The position numbers and the translations under genes are program-made. 41,896 nt of DNA, taken from NCBI RefSeq assembly GCF_022810305.1, contig NZ_JALGQH010000041.1:1-41896 (forward strand), given 5' to 3'. Origin of the DNA: Rhodococcus sp. ARC_M6. GTDB taxonomy: Bacteria > Actinomycetota > Actinomycetes > Mycobacteriales > Mycobacteriaceae. This document shows positions 1 through 8,800 of the stretch, one piece after another. The notes beneath the pieces were generated by a model, which saw nothing but the letters and a program-made list of their open reading frames with translations, was not told where the DNA came from and searched no databases. Position 1 is the first letter of the stretch, and each line of letters opens with the position of its first letter.

Positions 1-156
1 CCCCGAACCTGTGGGCACTGCGGCATGAACGAGACAGTGTGGTGGGCGTTGACGGTAGGCGGAACCAACCCGGGCATGCTGACCGACACGCAACGCGCGA
101 CCATCGAACGCATCAACGGCGAGCCTGCATCGATCACAGTCGAGACCGAGCCCTGA
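1..156 (+). CDS. 3' end of an unidentified protein (start outside window)
   Basis: An open frame runs from base 1 to a TGA at 154-156 and gives the last 51 residues of a protein. A CGHC motif at residues 4-7 could be half of a zinc site. The tail (WWALTVGGTNPGMLTDTQ, then TIERINGEP) looks like ordinary coding sequence. The family is not recognised. An internal ATG at 25 could start a 43-residue protein, but no ribosome binding site supports it. No functional claim is made. Confidence 0.45.
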   Translation, partial: PRTCGHCGMNETVWWALTVGGTNPGMLTDTQRATIERINGEPASITVETEP

Positions 157-455
157 CCACCACCGAGTAGTACGTCCGCTCCCCCACCCTCCGCACCGCG
201 CTCCTCGAACTGTGGGACCTCTGATCAACCGGAAACCATGTCGTGGTCGAGTGCCGATCGGCGCTACCCCGTTGCCATTTTTCACAGTCGGTACACCCGT
301 TTCTGACCACGCCATGCTCCGAGACGGCACCCTCTATCGAACGCCCCAGCGGAACTTCAGCGGCTGCGTGACGGGCAATGTAAGGGCAGCAAAATGCTGC
401 TACGAACGGGCCCCGACTGCCACGAGGCTCGGGGTCGGACACCGCCGCCTTGGGC
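157..455. other. Gap with no recognisable gene
   Basis: About 300 bases of high-GC sequence. The open frames on both strands are arginine- and serine-rich shadow translations with no family signature and no convincing ribosome binding site. No repeat or RNA structure stands out. Confidence 0.4.
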
Positions 456-974
456 TCAGAACCTCCGAAAGATGCTGTCCTCATCGGCAGAGGATGCAAA
501 TTCTTCGAAATCCATACTGGGCAGCGATAGATTGTTCTCGATCGCCGCCATTTCGCTGAGCGCCACCCGCAGGGTAGGGATCTCATCTCGTTCCGGATCT
601 CTGTTGCTCGTACCCATGGCGAGAATCAGATGCTCAGGATCTGACAGCGTCCGACTATCCGCGAGCTTGGCCACGGGTTCGCCTTTTTCGGACGCCAGTA
701 CCACTTCGAGGTCGGTGAACAGGACTTCTACATCGACCTGTTGTTCGGCCAACTGGGGCAAGCGAGGTTTCGTCGTCGAACTGAAGGTGGGAAGATTCGA
801 ACCAGAATACGCCGGAAGGCTCGGGCTCGATGATGATTATTCGGCGGCCATTCGGTAGAAGTGCAAACCGATCACAGCCGGTATCGTTTTCTCGAATTCT
901 TCGAGGGTTCTACGATAGTCACCATGAAGGATTCTATGCGTTTTCAGATATGCGATAACCTGTCCTGTTTCCAT
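456..974 (-). pseudogene. Frameshifted gene of unknown function
   Basis: Three coding-like segments lie in three frames on the minus strand. An ATG at 974 begins METGQVIAYLKTHRIL and runs to a TAA at 837-839. A second frame continues with LPNGRRIIIIEPEPSGVFWF. A third frame carries EVLFTDLEVVLASEKGEP and ends after DEDSIFRRF at 456. Each segment has normal acidic/hydrophobic composition and they follow each other in order, so this looks like one roughly 165-residue protein broken by two frameshifts. The family is not recognised. The alternative is that only the last segment (101 aa from 761) is expressed as a small protein. Confidence 0.5.
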
Positions 975-1029
975 CACATTTCATGCACTGATCTGTTGAA
1001 GTTTTCCTGCTCGTCAATCAGGTCCTAGT

Positions 1030-1567
1030 GGGATGGTTTCTTGATGGGGTGATCAGGTGCTTCCGATATGGCCTTTGCCGCAGAGCCAGTTCTGCGGGTC
1101 CAGGGTCTCGAGCACGCCGGACAAGTCCAATGAAGCACTGTCGGAGATCCAGACCAACCGACCGGACCGGTCTCACGCTACCTGCACATGTACGCCAGTC
1201 GCATTGTGCTTACCGGAGCGCAACTCGGGTGCATTCGAGCAGGAGCAGCACGGAAGCAGTGTTCCGTCGACGATTCACCCGGTGGTCGAGAGGTCTTGCG
1301 CAGTCGACACCCAACGGTCGGTGACCCTGCGATCACCAGGGTCGGTGCGTTGATCACCCGCGAGATCGCGTCCTGGGACACCCCGTGATGTCCGGACCAT
1401 TCGTGTTGCACGTGATTCCGCCGTAGGTATGTCAATGTCACTGCCATCGCTTCTAACAGTCCGATGATCAATGGGCACGAATACCAATTTTTCGATGATT
1501 GCCTCGCGGTGTGGATCACTGCCCGCGGTCCAGTGATGTCACCTTTTCGAAACCCGTTGCACGACAC
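1030..1567 (-). pseudogene. IS5-family type (DDE_Tnp_4-like) transposase remnant
   Basis: Pieces of an IS5-type DDE transposase lie in order on the minus strand but in different frames. They are an N-terminal helix-turn-helix segment (VTLTYLRRNHVQHEW, then GVSQDAISRVI), the segment around the first catalytic Asp (IVDGTLLPCCS, then SGKHNATGVHVQVA), and a C-terminal piece (ETLDPQNWLCGKGHIGS) that matches the conserved 'NWIGDKGYIG' region of the family. Stops and frameshifts separate them, so the gene is dead. No terminal inverted repeats were found. The family call rests on these remembered motifs. Confidence 0.65.
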
Positions 1568-1946
1568 ATTCGCGGTAGTCTTTTCTTGGACTATTCTTTA
1601 GTGATTCAATTCTTTCAAGAATAGATTTTCCGATCTAATTGACACGCTTTTTCGGGTTTTAATTCACCGCCGCTGAATATACATCTATTCCAGTCGGCCG
1701 CCCACACTGGAGCCGACCGAGGCTGACGCAACTTGGCCACCTCATTCCGTCGTGCTATTCTAATGCCCTAGATAGTCAAATTTGGAGAACCTTCCAACTT
1801 ATGGGTACTATCAATTCCTGGTTCAGGAACCATAATATCTGCATACGGTGCAAATGAGATGGCGCCTGTTTGCGTGATATAAAGATTGAATTAATTTCCT
1901 ATGGATCGTCCTATCCGCATGATGCAACAAATTTTAAGGAATATCA
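1568..1946. other. AT-rich non-coding leader upstream of the ParB-like gene
   Basis: This stretch is clearly richer in A and T than its surroundings and has no open frame of note. It holds short inverted motifs (for example TTCTTTCAAGAA near 1610) and ends with AAGGAA, a ribosome binding site about 6 bases before the ATG at 1947. It probably contains the promoter of that gene. The sharp composition change suggests a separate origin or a regulatory or origin-like role. Confidence 0.4.
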
Positions 1947-2408
1947 ATGCAGCACACGCTAAAAGAAACTGCGAGTGACCCGATTCATGTACTGATTGAT
2001 AGCTGTCGCAAGGCAAAGTACGGACCTTATGCCGATGTGATCGAGCAGGCTACGGCAGTCGAGGCGCTGGTCGGCGCGTTACCCTCGGCGGCGAACGCCG
2101 CACGCCTTTTGGGCACTAGCCAGGCCTGGGTATCTCAGCGTCGTGCGTTGCTGCGACTGGCACCCGAATTGCAGGCGGGACTGCGGGCGGGGGAGATAGG
2201 CATCCGCGAAGCTCGCGCCTTGGGCAAGGCACAGGCCAGTTCGCAGGCTCTGGCGAGGGCGAGGACTCTAGCGAGGGCAAAAGCAAGGGCGATCGATGAG
2301 ATCGTTCAGGCACTCCAGGGTGCGGAGCCGGAGAGTGTGGTCGCGGCACTGAAAAAATGCTTCGCCGCGGAGGATTTGATCCAGCTCAGGAATTTGATCG
2401 GGGAATGA
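1947..2408 (+). CDS. ParB/KorB-type helix-turn-helix DNA-binding protein, short form
   Basis: This 153-residue protein has a central helix-turn-helix (residues about 45-75: NAARLLGTSQAWVSQRR) followed by LLRLAPELQAGLRAGEIG. That order is typical of the HTH domain of ParB/Spo0J/KorB proteins. It lacks the N-terminal CTPase/ParB-box domain and a long C-terminal dimerisation domain, so it is either a stand-alone KorB-like repressor or a truncated ParB. The ATG is preceded by AAGGAA. No ParA lies beside it, and the parAB pair of this replicon is 30 kb away, so a regulatory role is likelier than partition. Alanine-rich repeats near residues 95-120 come from GCGAGGGC-type DNA. Confidence 0.75.
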   Translation: MQHTLKETASDPIHVLIDSCRKAKYGPYADVIEQATAVEALVGALPSAANAARLLGTSQAWVSQRRALLRLAPELQAGLRAGEIGIREARALGKAQASSQALARARTLARAKARAIDEIVQALQGAEPESVVAALKKCFAAEDLIQLRNLIGE

Positions 2409-2614
2409 CCCTTTTTCTTCAGCATTGCCCTGCGCTTCGCGGCCCGCTCACGGTCCTTCTAGAAGCGGTAGAGGTTTCCGAACCGTCTCCCAATACCGCC
2501 GCCTCAGGCGAGCTGGCAGACGCACCAGAGGTGCTAGTCCGGGCTGGCGATGCCCGTACAACGGGCGCCTGGGATGACCAGGGGTAGCGGCAAATAGATG
2601 CGGGGACCAGCGAC

Positions 2615-3058
2615 TCAGGCTGCCCCGCCCCACATCTCGCCGTTCAACGCTTCGAGGACCAGTGCCGGACCGGAGACTCGGATCACGTCGATTGGGCGAG
2701 CCCCGCCCAAATAGACGTTCGCGCTCTCCAACCACGTCCGAGCAGCTGCCCCGCCCCACACCAGACGGGCGCGGGCCAGGACATGCTCGAGGTCGATCAG
2801 CAGCGGCGCCGCACCCGGCCCCGGCCGCTGCTCCCCCGCCGCCCAGCGCAAGAGTTGCAAACGGTGCACACCCACGATCGACGCCAAATGAGTGTCGCCG
2901 AACTCCGCCAACAGGTACCGCACCCGCAGCGCCGACAACGAATCATCCGCGACCACACCCGCAGAGCCTGACCGGCCGCCCGCCAAACCGGTGCGCCCGG
3001 ATGACGCCGACGAATGAACCCGCTTCGTAGCGGCGGATTTCTTCTTCGGACCGGCCAT
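2615..3058 (-). CDS. Xre/MbcA/ParS-type antitoxin-like protein (DUF2384), orphan
   Basis: The 147-residue protein has a basic, disordered N-terminus (MAGPKKKSAATKR), a helix-turn-helix-like segment around residues 49-76 (YLLAEFGDTHLASIVGV) and a C-terminal toxin-binding domain of the MbcA/ParS/DUF2384 type. The mark of that domain is W109-L-x-x-x-N-x-x-L-G-G-x-R-P-I-D-V-I126. In known RES-Xre modules this protein neutralises a NAD-degrading or ADP-ribosylating RES toxin encoded next to it. No RES domain is visible on either side here, so the gene is an orphan or its toxin has been lost. The gap at 2409-2614 downstream holds no recognisable gene. Confidence 0.7.
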   Translation of the reverse strand: MAGPKKKSAATKRVHSSASSGRTGLAGGRSGSAGVVADDSLSALRVRYLLAEFGDTHLASIVGVHRLQLLRWAAGEQRPGPGAAPLLIDLEHVLARARLVWGGAAARTWLESANVYLGGARPIDVIRVSGPALVLEALNGEMWGGAA

Positions 3059-3556
3059 ACCCCAAAACTACTCAACATTTGTGTTACGTCGATGCGATGA
3101 CAGCTACCTGACTACCGATGCGACGGGTGATCATTGCCAATGCCTGCAGCAATCACGGCATCACAGCCACAGACGCCATCTCGATGCCCGACGCACGACC
3201 CGCCTGAATTGCTCTCAGCACCGATGACCGCGAGACCTACGAAGGTCGACGTTTCGTGACGAAAATTCTTTCCTGGCAACGCTATTCACATATCCAGGCG
3301 GGATTTAATGCGGCGAGCGTTCACCGCGCGGTTGCGCAAGGGGACGGGTTTCGTGGTCTTTGGCGTGGCCGCCAACAGAATCCTCGTTCTCGTCGATGCC
3401 CGCACCCTGTTCGTCGTAGCGGATCCCGCCGGCTGTGCGAGTCCGAATCACCTGGTGGTCTGATCGCCCGCCCGGATCCGTTTCTCACTGGTGGAAAATG
3501 CCAGAACCAGAGGCTCTTCGAAAATGAATGCGGCCCTGCTTTCTCGTCAAAGAGCT
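3059..3556. other. Gap without a recognisable gene
   Basis: About 500 bases between the MbcA-like gene and the RelE-like toxin. The longest plus-strand frame (3309-3464, beginning MRRAFTARLRKGTGF) is short and has no family match. Other frames are arginine-rich shadows. No repeats or hairpins were noticed. Confidence 0.35.
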
Positions 3557-3925
3557 CTACTCGGTTTCCTTCGGATGCCCAGTTACACAACGCTCCATCA
3601 GCACCCGTCCCGCGTTCTTCGACTTCGCGCCCTTCGGTGCCGGTTCGACGAAGAACCAGATACGCCCGCCATCGGTCACCTTGTGCTGGTAGCGGGCATA
3701 ACTTCGGCCTTCATACGTGCCATACGCGAAATCACCCTTGAGCTGGTACAGCCGCGCAGATTCGACCGTCGGATCGTGAGTGAGGCTGTCCCACGCATCC
3801 GCAGTCGCATTGCGAGCATCGGCGAGCAGATCCGACCATCCCTTTTGCGCTTCCCTGCTCGCGAACACGATCAGCCATTCGGCCCGCTTGATCGGCCGAG
3901 GAACCTCCGACCCGCGTTTGCTCAC
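3557..3925 (-). CDS. RelE/HigB-like toxin of a type II toxin-antitoxin pair
   Basis: A 122-residue basic protein with the core of a RelE-superfamily toxin: WSDLLADARNATADAWDSL, then YQLKGDF, a YQHKVTDGGRIWFFVE strand, and a C-terminal TGHPKETE. These correspond to the 'LKG...QYKVTxGGRIWY...TGHPKE' pattern common in actinobacterial RelE-like toxins, which are ribosome-associated RNases that block translation. The start ATG overlaps the stop of the upstream antitoxin gene by four bases (ATGA at 3922-3925), the usual translational coupling. Both genes are intact. Confidence 0.65.
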   Translation of the reverse strand: MSKRGSEVPRPIKRAEWLIVFASREAQKGWSDLLADARNATADAWDSLTHDPTVESARLYQLKGDFAYGTYEGRSYARYQHKVTDGGRIWFFVEPAPKGAKSKNAGRVLMERCVTGHPKETE

Positions 3926-4401
3926 GCCTCGGAACGTTCGGGCGCAGCAACCAGTTCAGGCGTCTCGAGGTACTCCAGATTCGACCCGTCAGCCATCAGC
4001 CGGGGATCGGCATATGCCTCCGCCGTCGCCTCCCACGCGTGCAGAAGGATGGACAGCCGCTCGAATCGGCCCACCGAAATGCATGCACGTGCGGTGTCCT
4101 GAAACTCGGCCACGAACTCCGCATGAACCGCCTTGGGAAGCAGTGCGATCCACGGCAATGTCACCGATAATCTGGTGGCGACGCGATCGAGCGCGCTCTC
4201 GTCGAGTGAGGCCGCGAACAACTGCCCCACCACTCCGAGCGTGGTCAATTCCTCACGACTCGTCGATTCCTGTGTCAAGCGCAGCGACGGTGCACTGCGG
4301 CGCGTCAGTACGACCTCGCCGGCATCGGCGAGGACGCCGAGGACGTCATTCGGGGCCCGCAAGAACTCCGAGAACGTGGTGGTAGCAGCTGTCTTACTCA
4401 T
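3922..4401 (-). CDS. Phd-like antitoxin of the RelE-like pair
   Basis: The protein has about 159 residues from the ATG at 4401; an alternative ATG at 4410 adds three residues. The N-terminus (FSEFLRAPNDVLGVLADAG, then VVLTRRSAPSLRL) follows the Phd/YefM fold, where a short helix precedes a beta strand that binds DNA. The C-terminal half (LPWIALLPKAVHAEFVAEF, then LLHAWEATAEAYADP) resembles the protein at 21590-22114 and the DUF6247-type extension. Such antitoxins wrap the toxin and repress their own promoter. A 10-base palindrome, GAACTAGTTC, at 4418-4427 sits just upstream and is a plausible operator. The genes overlap by four bases. Confidence 0.65.
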   Translation of the reverse strand: MSKTAATTTFSEFLRAPNDVLGVLADAGEVVLTRRSAPSLRLTQESTSREELTTLGVVGQLFAASLDESALDRVATRLSVTLPWIALLPKAVHAEFVAEFQDTARACISVGRFERLSILLHAWEATAEAYADPRLMADGSNLEYLETPELVAAPERSEA

Positions 4402-4417
4402 ACACACCATTACATCA

Positions 4418-4427
4418 GAACTAGTTC
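4418..4427. promoter_or_regulatory. Palindrome upstream of the toxin-antitoxin operon
   Basis: GAACTAGTTC is a perfect 10-base palindrome 8 bases upstream of the longest antitoxin start. Its place in the presumed promoter fits an autoregulatory operator for the antitoxin. Short palindromes also occur by chance. Confidence 0.35.
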
Positions 4428-4677
4428 AGATATTCCAGGTGTCGTGCATCTCCCCTCACTTCCGGAGAGGATGTCGGTCGCGCAGCCACGGAGACGCAGT
4501 ACTTCCCCGCCACTTCAGACAGCTCGTGCGATGCGGCTTTTCTTCATCAGGCTCCGTTCGTCGAGCCTGACAGGACGGGAACGAATGGGGAAGGCTTACA
4601 TCGAAATCGGATATCCCGCCCACAAGCCACCGCACTGCCACCCGCAGAGCTCAGATGCTGTGCAGTACGTGGAGCAC

Positions 4678-5187
4678 TCACGCCGAGAGCCGTTCCGCCA
4701 TCCGCCGCGCCAACGCCGCGACATCCGGCACCTCGCCGGCAACGAGAGCCGCGCGCGGTGTTCGTCCACCCAACTCCATCTGCTCCGTCGACATCCACGA
4801 CGCAACAGTCCACGGGTCCGCCGCGGCAGAAATCCAGGCGGTGAGCACTTCTTTGATCCCCGCGATCGGGCGATGCGGAACCGTATCGGTCAATCCACCC
4901 GACCAATACCCTGACGTCGTTCCGTCCGCCGCACGCAGACGCAACACTCGATTCTCCTTGACTGCCTGGCTGAGGTACTGCTTCGACCAGCCTGTCGCCT
5001 CGAGCGCCTGCTTGTGGGTGAAAATCGGGCCGACATGATTTTCCCAGACGCGGCGCGCGCGCAGGCTCGACAGCACTTTTCTCACCCCGGCGGCGACGTA
5101 CTCGGCGTCATCGGCGTTGAGCAGTTCCGCTGCCATTGCGCTGGCCTCTACTTGGTCGTCGACGACCTTCTTCAGCGGTGTGCTCAT
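4678..5187 (-). CDS. MbcA-like antitoxin or DNA-binding protein, orphan
   Basis: A 169-residue protein with a helix-turn-helix-like region at residues 58-80 (HKQALEATGWSKQYLSQAV) and a C-terminal region W131-M-S-T-E-Q-M-E-L-G-G-R-T-P-R-A-A-L. That region resembles the Xre/MbcA/ParS toxin-binding signature (helix, then G-G-x-x-P). The similarity is weaker than for the protein at 2615-3058. No toxin gene is visible downstream: 4430-4677 shows only fragments. A cluster of GGTCAA-type repeats just upstream (5202-5236) is a likely operator, so autoregulation is expected. It could be a lone repressor rather than a TA partner. Confidence 0.6.
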   Translation of the reverse strand: MSTPLKKVVDDQVEASAMAAELLNADDAEYVAAGVRKVLSSLRARRVWENHVGPIFTHKQALEATGWSKQYLSQAVKENRVLRLRAADGTTSGYWSGGLTDTVPHRPIAGIKEVLTAWISAAADPWTVASWMSTEQMELGGRTPRAALVAGEVPDVAALARRMAERLSA

Positions 5188-5201
5188 AACCGAAATCTTC
5201 G

Positions 5202-5236
5202 TTGGTCAACCTGGTCAAGTCAACCAGGTCAAGTCG
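5202..5236. promoter_or_regulatory. Clustered GGTCAA repeats with an inverted repeat (operator candidate)
   Basis: GGTCAA-type words recur as direct copies and the arms CCTGGT (5210-5215) and ACCAGG (5223-5228) form an inverted repeat around a 7-base spacer. The block lies 15 bases upstream of the ATG of the minus-strand MbcA-like gene, where an operator is expected. Confidence 0.5.
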
Positions 5237-5371
5237 ATGAATGCCCGCGCAGCACGGTGCACCGATCTCGAGAATGCCTTCGGGGTGTTCGATCCACAGA
5301 TCCTCCGCCTGATCATGCCTGGGCGCCGGCAATACCCCCCGTTATCTTTTAGGTGGTCCTTGAAACCGAGG

Positions 5372-5550
5372 ACCACGGTCGCCAGACCTGGTATGACTTC
5401 TTGCCCCTGTCATCAATGATCCGGGGGGTGGTGTCGCCAGGTGTGGTGGCGTCGATGGACCGCTGATAGGGACAGGGCCGCTGATCGTGAGCAGGTCTCC
5501 TCATAACGTGGGTGTCGGGTGTTGACGTCAGATCGGCGACCGGATTAAAC
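5372..5550 (+). ncRNA. Candidate IS110 bridge RNA region
   Basis: In IS110 elements of the IS621 group, a structured bridge RNA of about 180 bases is transcribed from the non-coding left end and guides the recombinase. Here the same interval upstream of the transposase holds stem-loop material: CGCCA and TGGCG around 5433-5452 can pair, and CCGCTGAT occurs twice near 5461 and 5480. This is a positional inference; no fold was computed. Confidence 0.35.
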
Positions 5551-5568
5551 CGGACGAAGGACTGCTTT

Positions 5569-6762
5569 ATGGATACGAGTTACGCCGTATTTTGCGGCAT
5601 TGACGTGGGCAAATCCGAACACCACGCCGTCGGAATCGATGCGGCTGGAACTCGCCTGTACGACAAGGCTCTGCCCAATAACGAGAACCGATTACGGGCG
5701 GTCTTCGACCAGCTCGCAGCGCACGGGCGGGTGTTGATCGTGGTCGATCAACCCAACACAATTGGCGCGCTGCCGGTCACCGTAGCCCGCGCATGCGGGC
5801 ACCCGGTGGCGTATTTGCCGGGTCTGTCGATGCGGCGAATCGCTGACCTGTACCCCGGGCAAGCCAAGACCGACGCCCGCGATGCGTTCATCATCGCCGA
5901 TACCGCCCGGACCATGCCACACACCTTGCGACGAGTCGATACCGGTGATGACACGCTCACAGAGCTCGGCGTACTCGTAGGTTTCGATGACGATCTCGCC
6001 GGCGAAGCCACCCGTATCAGCAACCGAATCCGTGGCCTGCTGACCAGCATTCACCCTGCCCTGGAACGAGTCCTGGGCCCTCGGATTGCCCACCTGGCAG
6101 TCCTGGAAATCTTGTCTCGCTGCGGTGGTCCGACCGGAATGCGCACCGCAGGTACCCGCAAACTCACCGCGATTGCCACCAAACACGCACCGCGCATGGG
6201 TTCCCGGTTGGCCGCCGACATCCGTACAGCGCTCGAGGCACAGACCGTCGTCGTTCCGGGAACCGCAGCAGCGGAGATTGTGCTACCCAAGTTGGCCGAT
6301 TCATTGAAAGAGACTCTCCAGCAGCGTAAGTCAATCGGCGATGATGTGGAGAGGATGCTCGATGACCACCCTCTTTCCCAGGTCCTGACTTCCATGCCGG
6401 GCATCGGGGTCAGGACCGGCGCACGAATCCTACTCGAGGTCGGTGACGGATCAGCGTTCGCCTCGGCCGGGCACCTGGCCGCCTACGCCGGCATCGCACC
6501 CGTGACCCATCGATCCGGAACTTCGATCCGTGGGGAACACCCCGCCCGGACAGGTAATCGCAAACTCAAACGCGCACTGTTCCTCTCGGCGTTCGCCGCC
6601 TTGCACGACCCCACCAGTCGCGCGTACTACGACAGAAAACGAGCCGAAGGCAAGAAGCACAATGCTGCCCTCATCTGCCTGACCAGACGTCGCTGCGATG
6701 TTCTCTACGCCATGCTCAAGAACCACGAGCCCTACCGATCACCCGCAGCAGCCGCTGCTTGA
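5569..6762 (+). CDS. IS110-family transposase (DEDD recombinase)
   Basis: A 397-residue protein from the ATG at 5569, chosen because GAAGGA (5556-5561) lies 7 bases upstream; an upstream in-frame ATG at 5512 falls in the non-coding end. The N-terminal RuvC-like DEDD domain starts with CGIDVGKSEHHAV (first Asp) and includes VVDQP and TDARDAFIIAD. The C-terminal Transposase_20 domain has SMPGIGVRTGARILLEVG, then LAAYAGIAPVTHRSG, with the Ser-containing RSGTSIRGEHP motif of the catalytic serine. Length and order are normal for the family, so the enzyme is probably active. Confidence 0.95.
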   Translation: MDTSYAVFCGIDVGKSEHHAVGIDAAGTRLYDKALPNNENRLRAVFDQLAAHGRVLIVVDQPNTIGALPVTVARACGHPVAYLPGLSMRRIADLYPGQAKTDARDAFIIADTARTMPHTLRRVDTGDDTLTELGVLVGFDDDLAGEATRISNRIRGLLTSIHPALERVLGPRIAHLAVLEILSRCGGPTGMRTAGTRKLTAIATKHAPRMGSRLAADIRTALEAQTVVVPGTAAAEIVLPKLADSLKETLQQRKSIGDDVERMLDDHPLSQVLTSMPGIGVRTGARILLEVGDGSAFASAGHLAAYAGIAPVTHRSGTSIRGEHPARTGNRKLKRALFLSAFAALHDPTSRAYYDRKRAEGKKHNAALICLTRRRCDVLYAMLKNHEPYRSPAAAAA

Positions 6763-7567
6763 CGAAAACCATAGGGACACCCCCCGGTCGCGCTCCGCCG
6801 TTCCAGACGCGGAAATCTCTCTCCCGGCAGGTACTGGTGGTCGCCGACCCACGTTCGACTGACCGGATAAGTCGTCGGATTCAGACCTACCCACAGGGTC
6901 GTGCCGTCGAGTGCGATGGTCCATTCTTCAGTGATCCTGCCGAGGAGGTACCTGATCCAGATCCGGCCGAAGGTAGAACGGGAACCCGCGCGAGAGCTCA
7001 AAACTCTCCGGCAGGTAGATACCACGAAAACGCTGCTACCCGGCCCCTCGCAACATCAGTCCACACGCGGTCAAGATCGACTCAGTCTCACTTCGCCACA
7101 AAATATACTCCGCACGAACGTACTTCGCGTTTCCTCACATCAAGTACATGCACCATAGTCCGTTTCCTCGACCGGCGGGATCCATGCCAACCCTCGGCCG
7201 CAGATCGCATCAGCGGAAAGCACGTCGAGAGCGGTGACATCGGATCCGGTCGACCGATCAGGCCGACAGAAGATGCTGTCGCCAAGGTGGAGCATCAGGG
7301 AGAGAGTAGGAGCCGCCCGATAGACGAAAATCTGATGCCCACAACGAAATAGACGCAGAGTCGCGATCGCCAAGGGATGTCGCCATCGCCGACCGGAACA
7401 TACTCGCAACCCTTACCGGCAATGAGTACGTACACGGCATACTGGTGCCATCGGTCTTCGTCGCTTTCGAAAAACGAAAAACACTGTGCTGCGGCAATGA
7501 CCGACAAGAATTCGGTTGCCGACCAGGTCGCCCCTGCTCTGCATATCTACCGAGAAGGCTTGAGTGA
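6763..7567. other. Decayed stretch right of IS110
   Basis: No intact gene. The minus strand keeps coding-like pieces: ITEEWTIALDGTTLWVGLN near 6940-6890, then TWVGDHQYLPGERFPRLERR up to the IS edge, and DRWHQYAVYVLIAGKGCEY near 7440. A fragment reading LSADAICGRG (7230-7200) resembles LTAGAICGRD at 11350-11320. The first piece stops at the IS110 end, so the element may have cut an older gene. The families are not recognised. Confidence 0.4.
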
Positions 7568-8164
7568 ATGTCGCAGAACCGTCACACCCCACCGGAGTTG
7601 ACCGACCTCGAACAAGCTCGCCTGCAGGCGATGCAGGCAATCGGCGATTCTGCATCATCGGCCGCTCGGCGCCGAGACATCGAGGGTGTCGCGGTCTCTG
7701 TCATCCGGATGAGTCAGATCGACCTCGATGGCGATCGCGCCAGGAACTCGCTGCACCTACCCACAGATGCAGGTGAACATACCGAAGCGCTGAAAGAGAT
7801 CTTGCTGCGGATCCCTGACGGGTGGGGACGGTGGATCGGCCACCGTAAAGGTTGGTATCCCCTGGTCGTCGGCCTCGACGCGGCGTTGGCCGAGATCGAC
7901 CCGGACTACGACGTCTGCCAAGTCAAAGAGAAATTCGGGGTCCTGCGGTACTACTACAATCCGCACATCGACAACAAGGAACTGTGTCAGCAGATGCGGA
8001 CCTTGGTCGATGCCGCCGAATCGGAATCCGAAGCTACCTGTGAGGAATGCGGAGCGACCAGCTCTGACGTGCAGCTGCGAACCGGTCGCTACATCGTTGA
8101 AACCCTGTGCGATGCATGCGAAGACGCACATCCTGGCCACACGACTGCCTCGGATGACAGTTAG
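7568..8164 (+). CDS. Conserved hypothetical protein with C-terminal zinc-ribbon-like CxxC pair
   Basis: A 198-residue acidic protein. The ATG at 7568 follows an AGAAGG ribosome binding site. The middle (WYPLVVGLDAALAEIDPDY, then CQVKEKFGVLRYYY) matches a widespread bacterial hypothetical pattern I remember as 'QIKEKFGGLRIY'. The C-terminus has CEECG and CDACEDAH, separated by about 24 residues, which could bind zinc. The role is unknown. A decayed copy of its last 65 residues lies at 12372-12572, showing that the gene family was duplicated on this replicon. Broken XRE-regulator genes follow at similar distances near both copies. Confidence 0.75.
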   Translation: MSQNRHTPPELTDLEQARLQAMQAIGDSASSAARRRDIEGVAVSVIRMSQIDLDGDRARNSLHLPTDAGEHTEALKEILLRIPDGWGRWIGHRKGWYPLVVGLDAALAEIDPDYDVCQVKEKFGVLRYYYNPHIDNKELCQQMRTLVDAAESESEATCEECGATSSDVQLRTGRYIVETLCDACEDAHPGHTTASDDS

Positions 8165-8287
8165 TCCCCGGGCGGTGCACCCCCACCTGGTCCTCGCCAT
8201 GATGTTCGTGGACAAACGCGTGAAGGCGCCGGGGATTGGGCACTCAGTTGAGCACCGTTGCACGAACTAGTCAACAGTGCAAAACAC

Positions 8288-8440
8288 AGGGAAACTGAGT
8301 TTACGTCAGTTCTGTTCGCGGTTGCCGAGCAGCGAGCCAGCGGAGACTTCCGAGCACTTGGTCGATGTCGAACAATCGCTCGTAGAGCAACCCTCGCCGA
8401 CCGTGTTCGACATGGATGGGTCACTCACGCGAGTCCGCCC
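8288..8440 (-). pseudogene. XRE-family regulator remnant, paralogous to 10965-11270
   Basis: The minus strand reads HVEHGRRGLLYERLFDID, then a frame change, and ends at a TGA inside AACAGAACTGACGT. The same protein words (HVEHGRRGLLYEWLFDIA) and the same ending DNA occur at 10965-11100. This piece lacks the N-terminal half of the HTH and carries at least one single-base change of frame, so it is a dead duplicate. Confidence 0.6.
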
Positions 8441-8800
8441 TCACTCCGGGCCTTTGAGCACGATCTCATCAAAACAGCCGGCATGCTGGACGGATCCGCT
8501 CCGGACCACGCACGAATCTACGGCACATGAGGTCACCTCGCGGAGTGCACGTGCTCTGGCGGTACAGAACACGTCGTGAAGATGCTCGGGGCAAGCCGTC
8601 GGCGATCATCACGTCGATCTGTGCGACACGCTATGACGAAAGTCGGTGAATTTTTCTGCCCTCCCACTGAAGATTTGCAAGCCGTATCGCATGTGCGCCA
8701 ATGCATTTCGCACGATGGATGTAGCGGCAAATGCTCGCCGACGGACAGCGGAACCTGGTAGGTCGACTCGGTGGACACCACTTTTCCGTTGCGGATCAAG
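8441..8800. other. Gap without a recognisable gene
   Basis: About 360 bases between the XRE remnant and the next minus-strand gene. Open frames are cysteine- and arginine-rich shadows. Nothing else was recognised. Confidence 0.35.

Larger units (their letters stand above)
5370..6785 (+). mobile_element. IS110-family insertion sequence (limits approximate)
   Basis: An intact IS110 transposase is flanked by about 200 bases of non-coding DNA upstream and a short tail downstream. IS110 elements lack terminal inverted repeats, so the ends cannot be placed exactly. The right end probably lies near the ATAGGGACACC at 6769-6779. The upstream non-coding part is the expected site of the guide (bridge) RNA. 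Confidence 0.6.
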
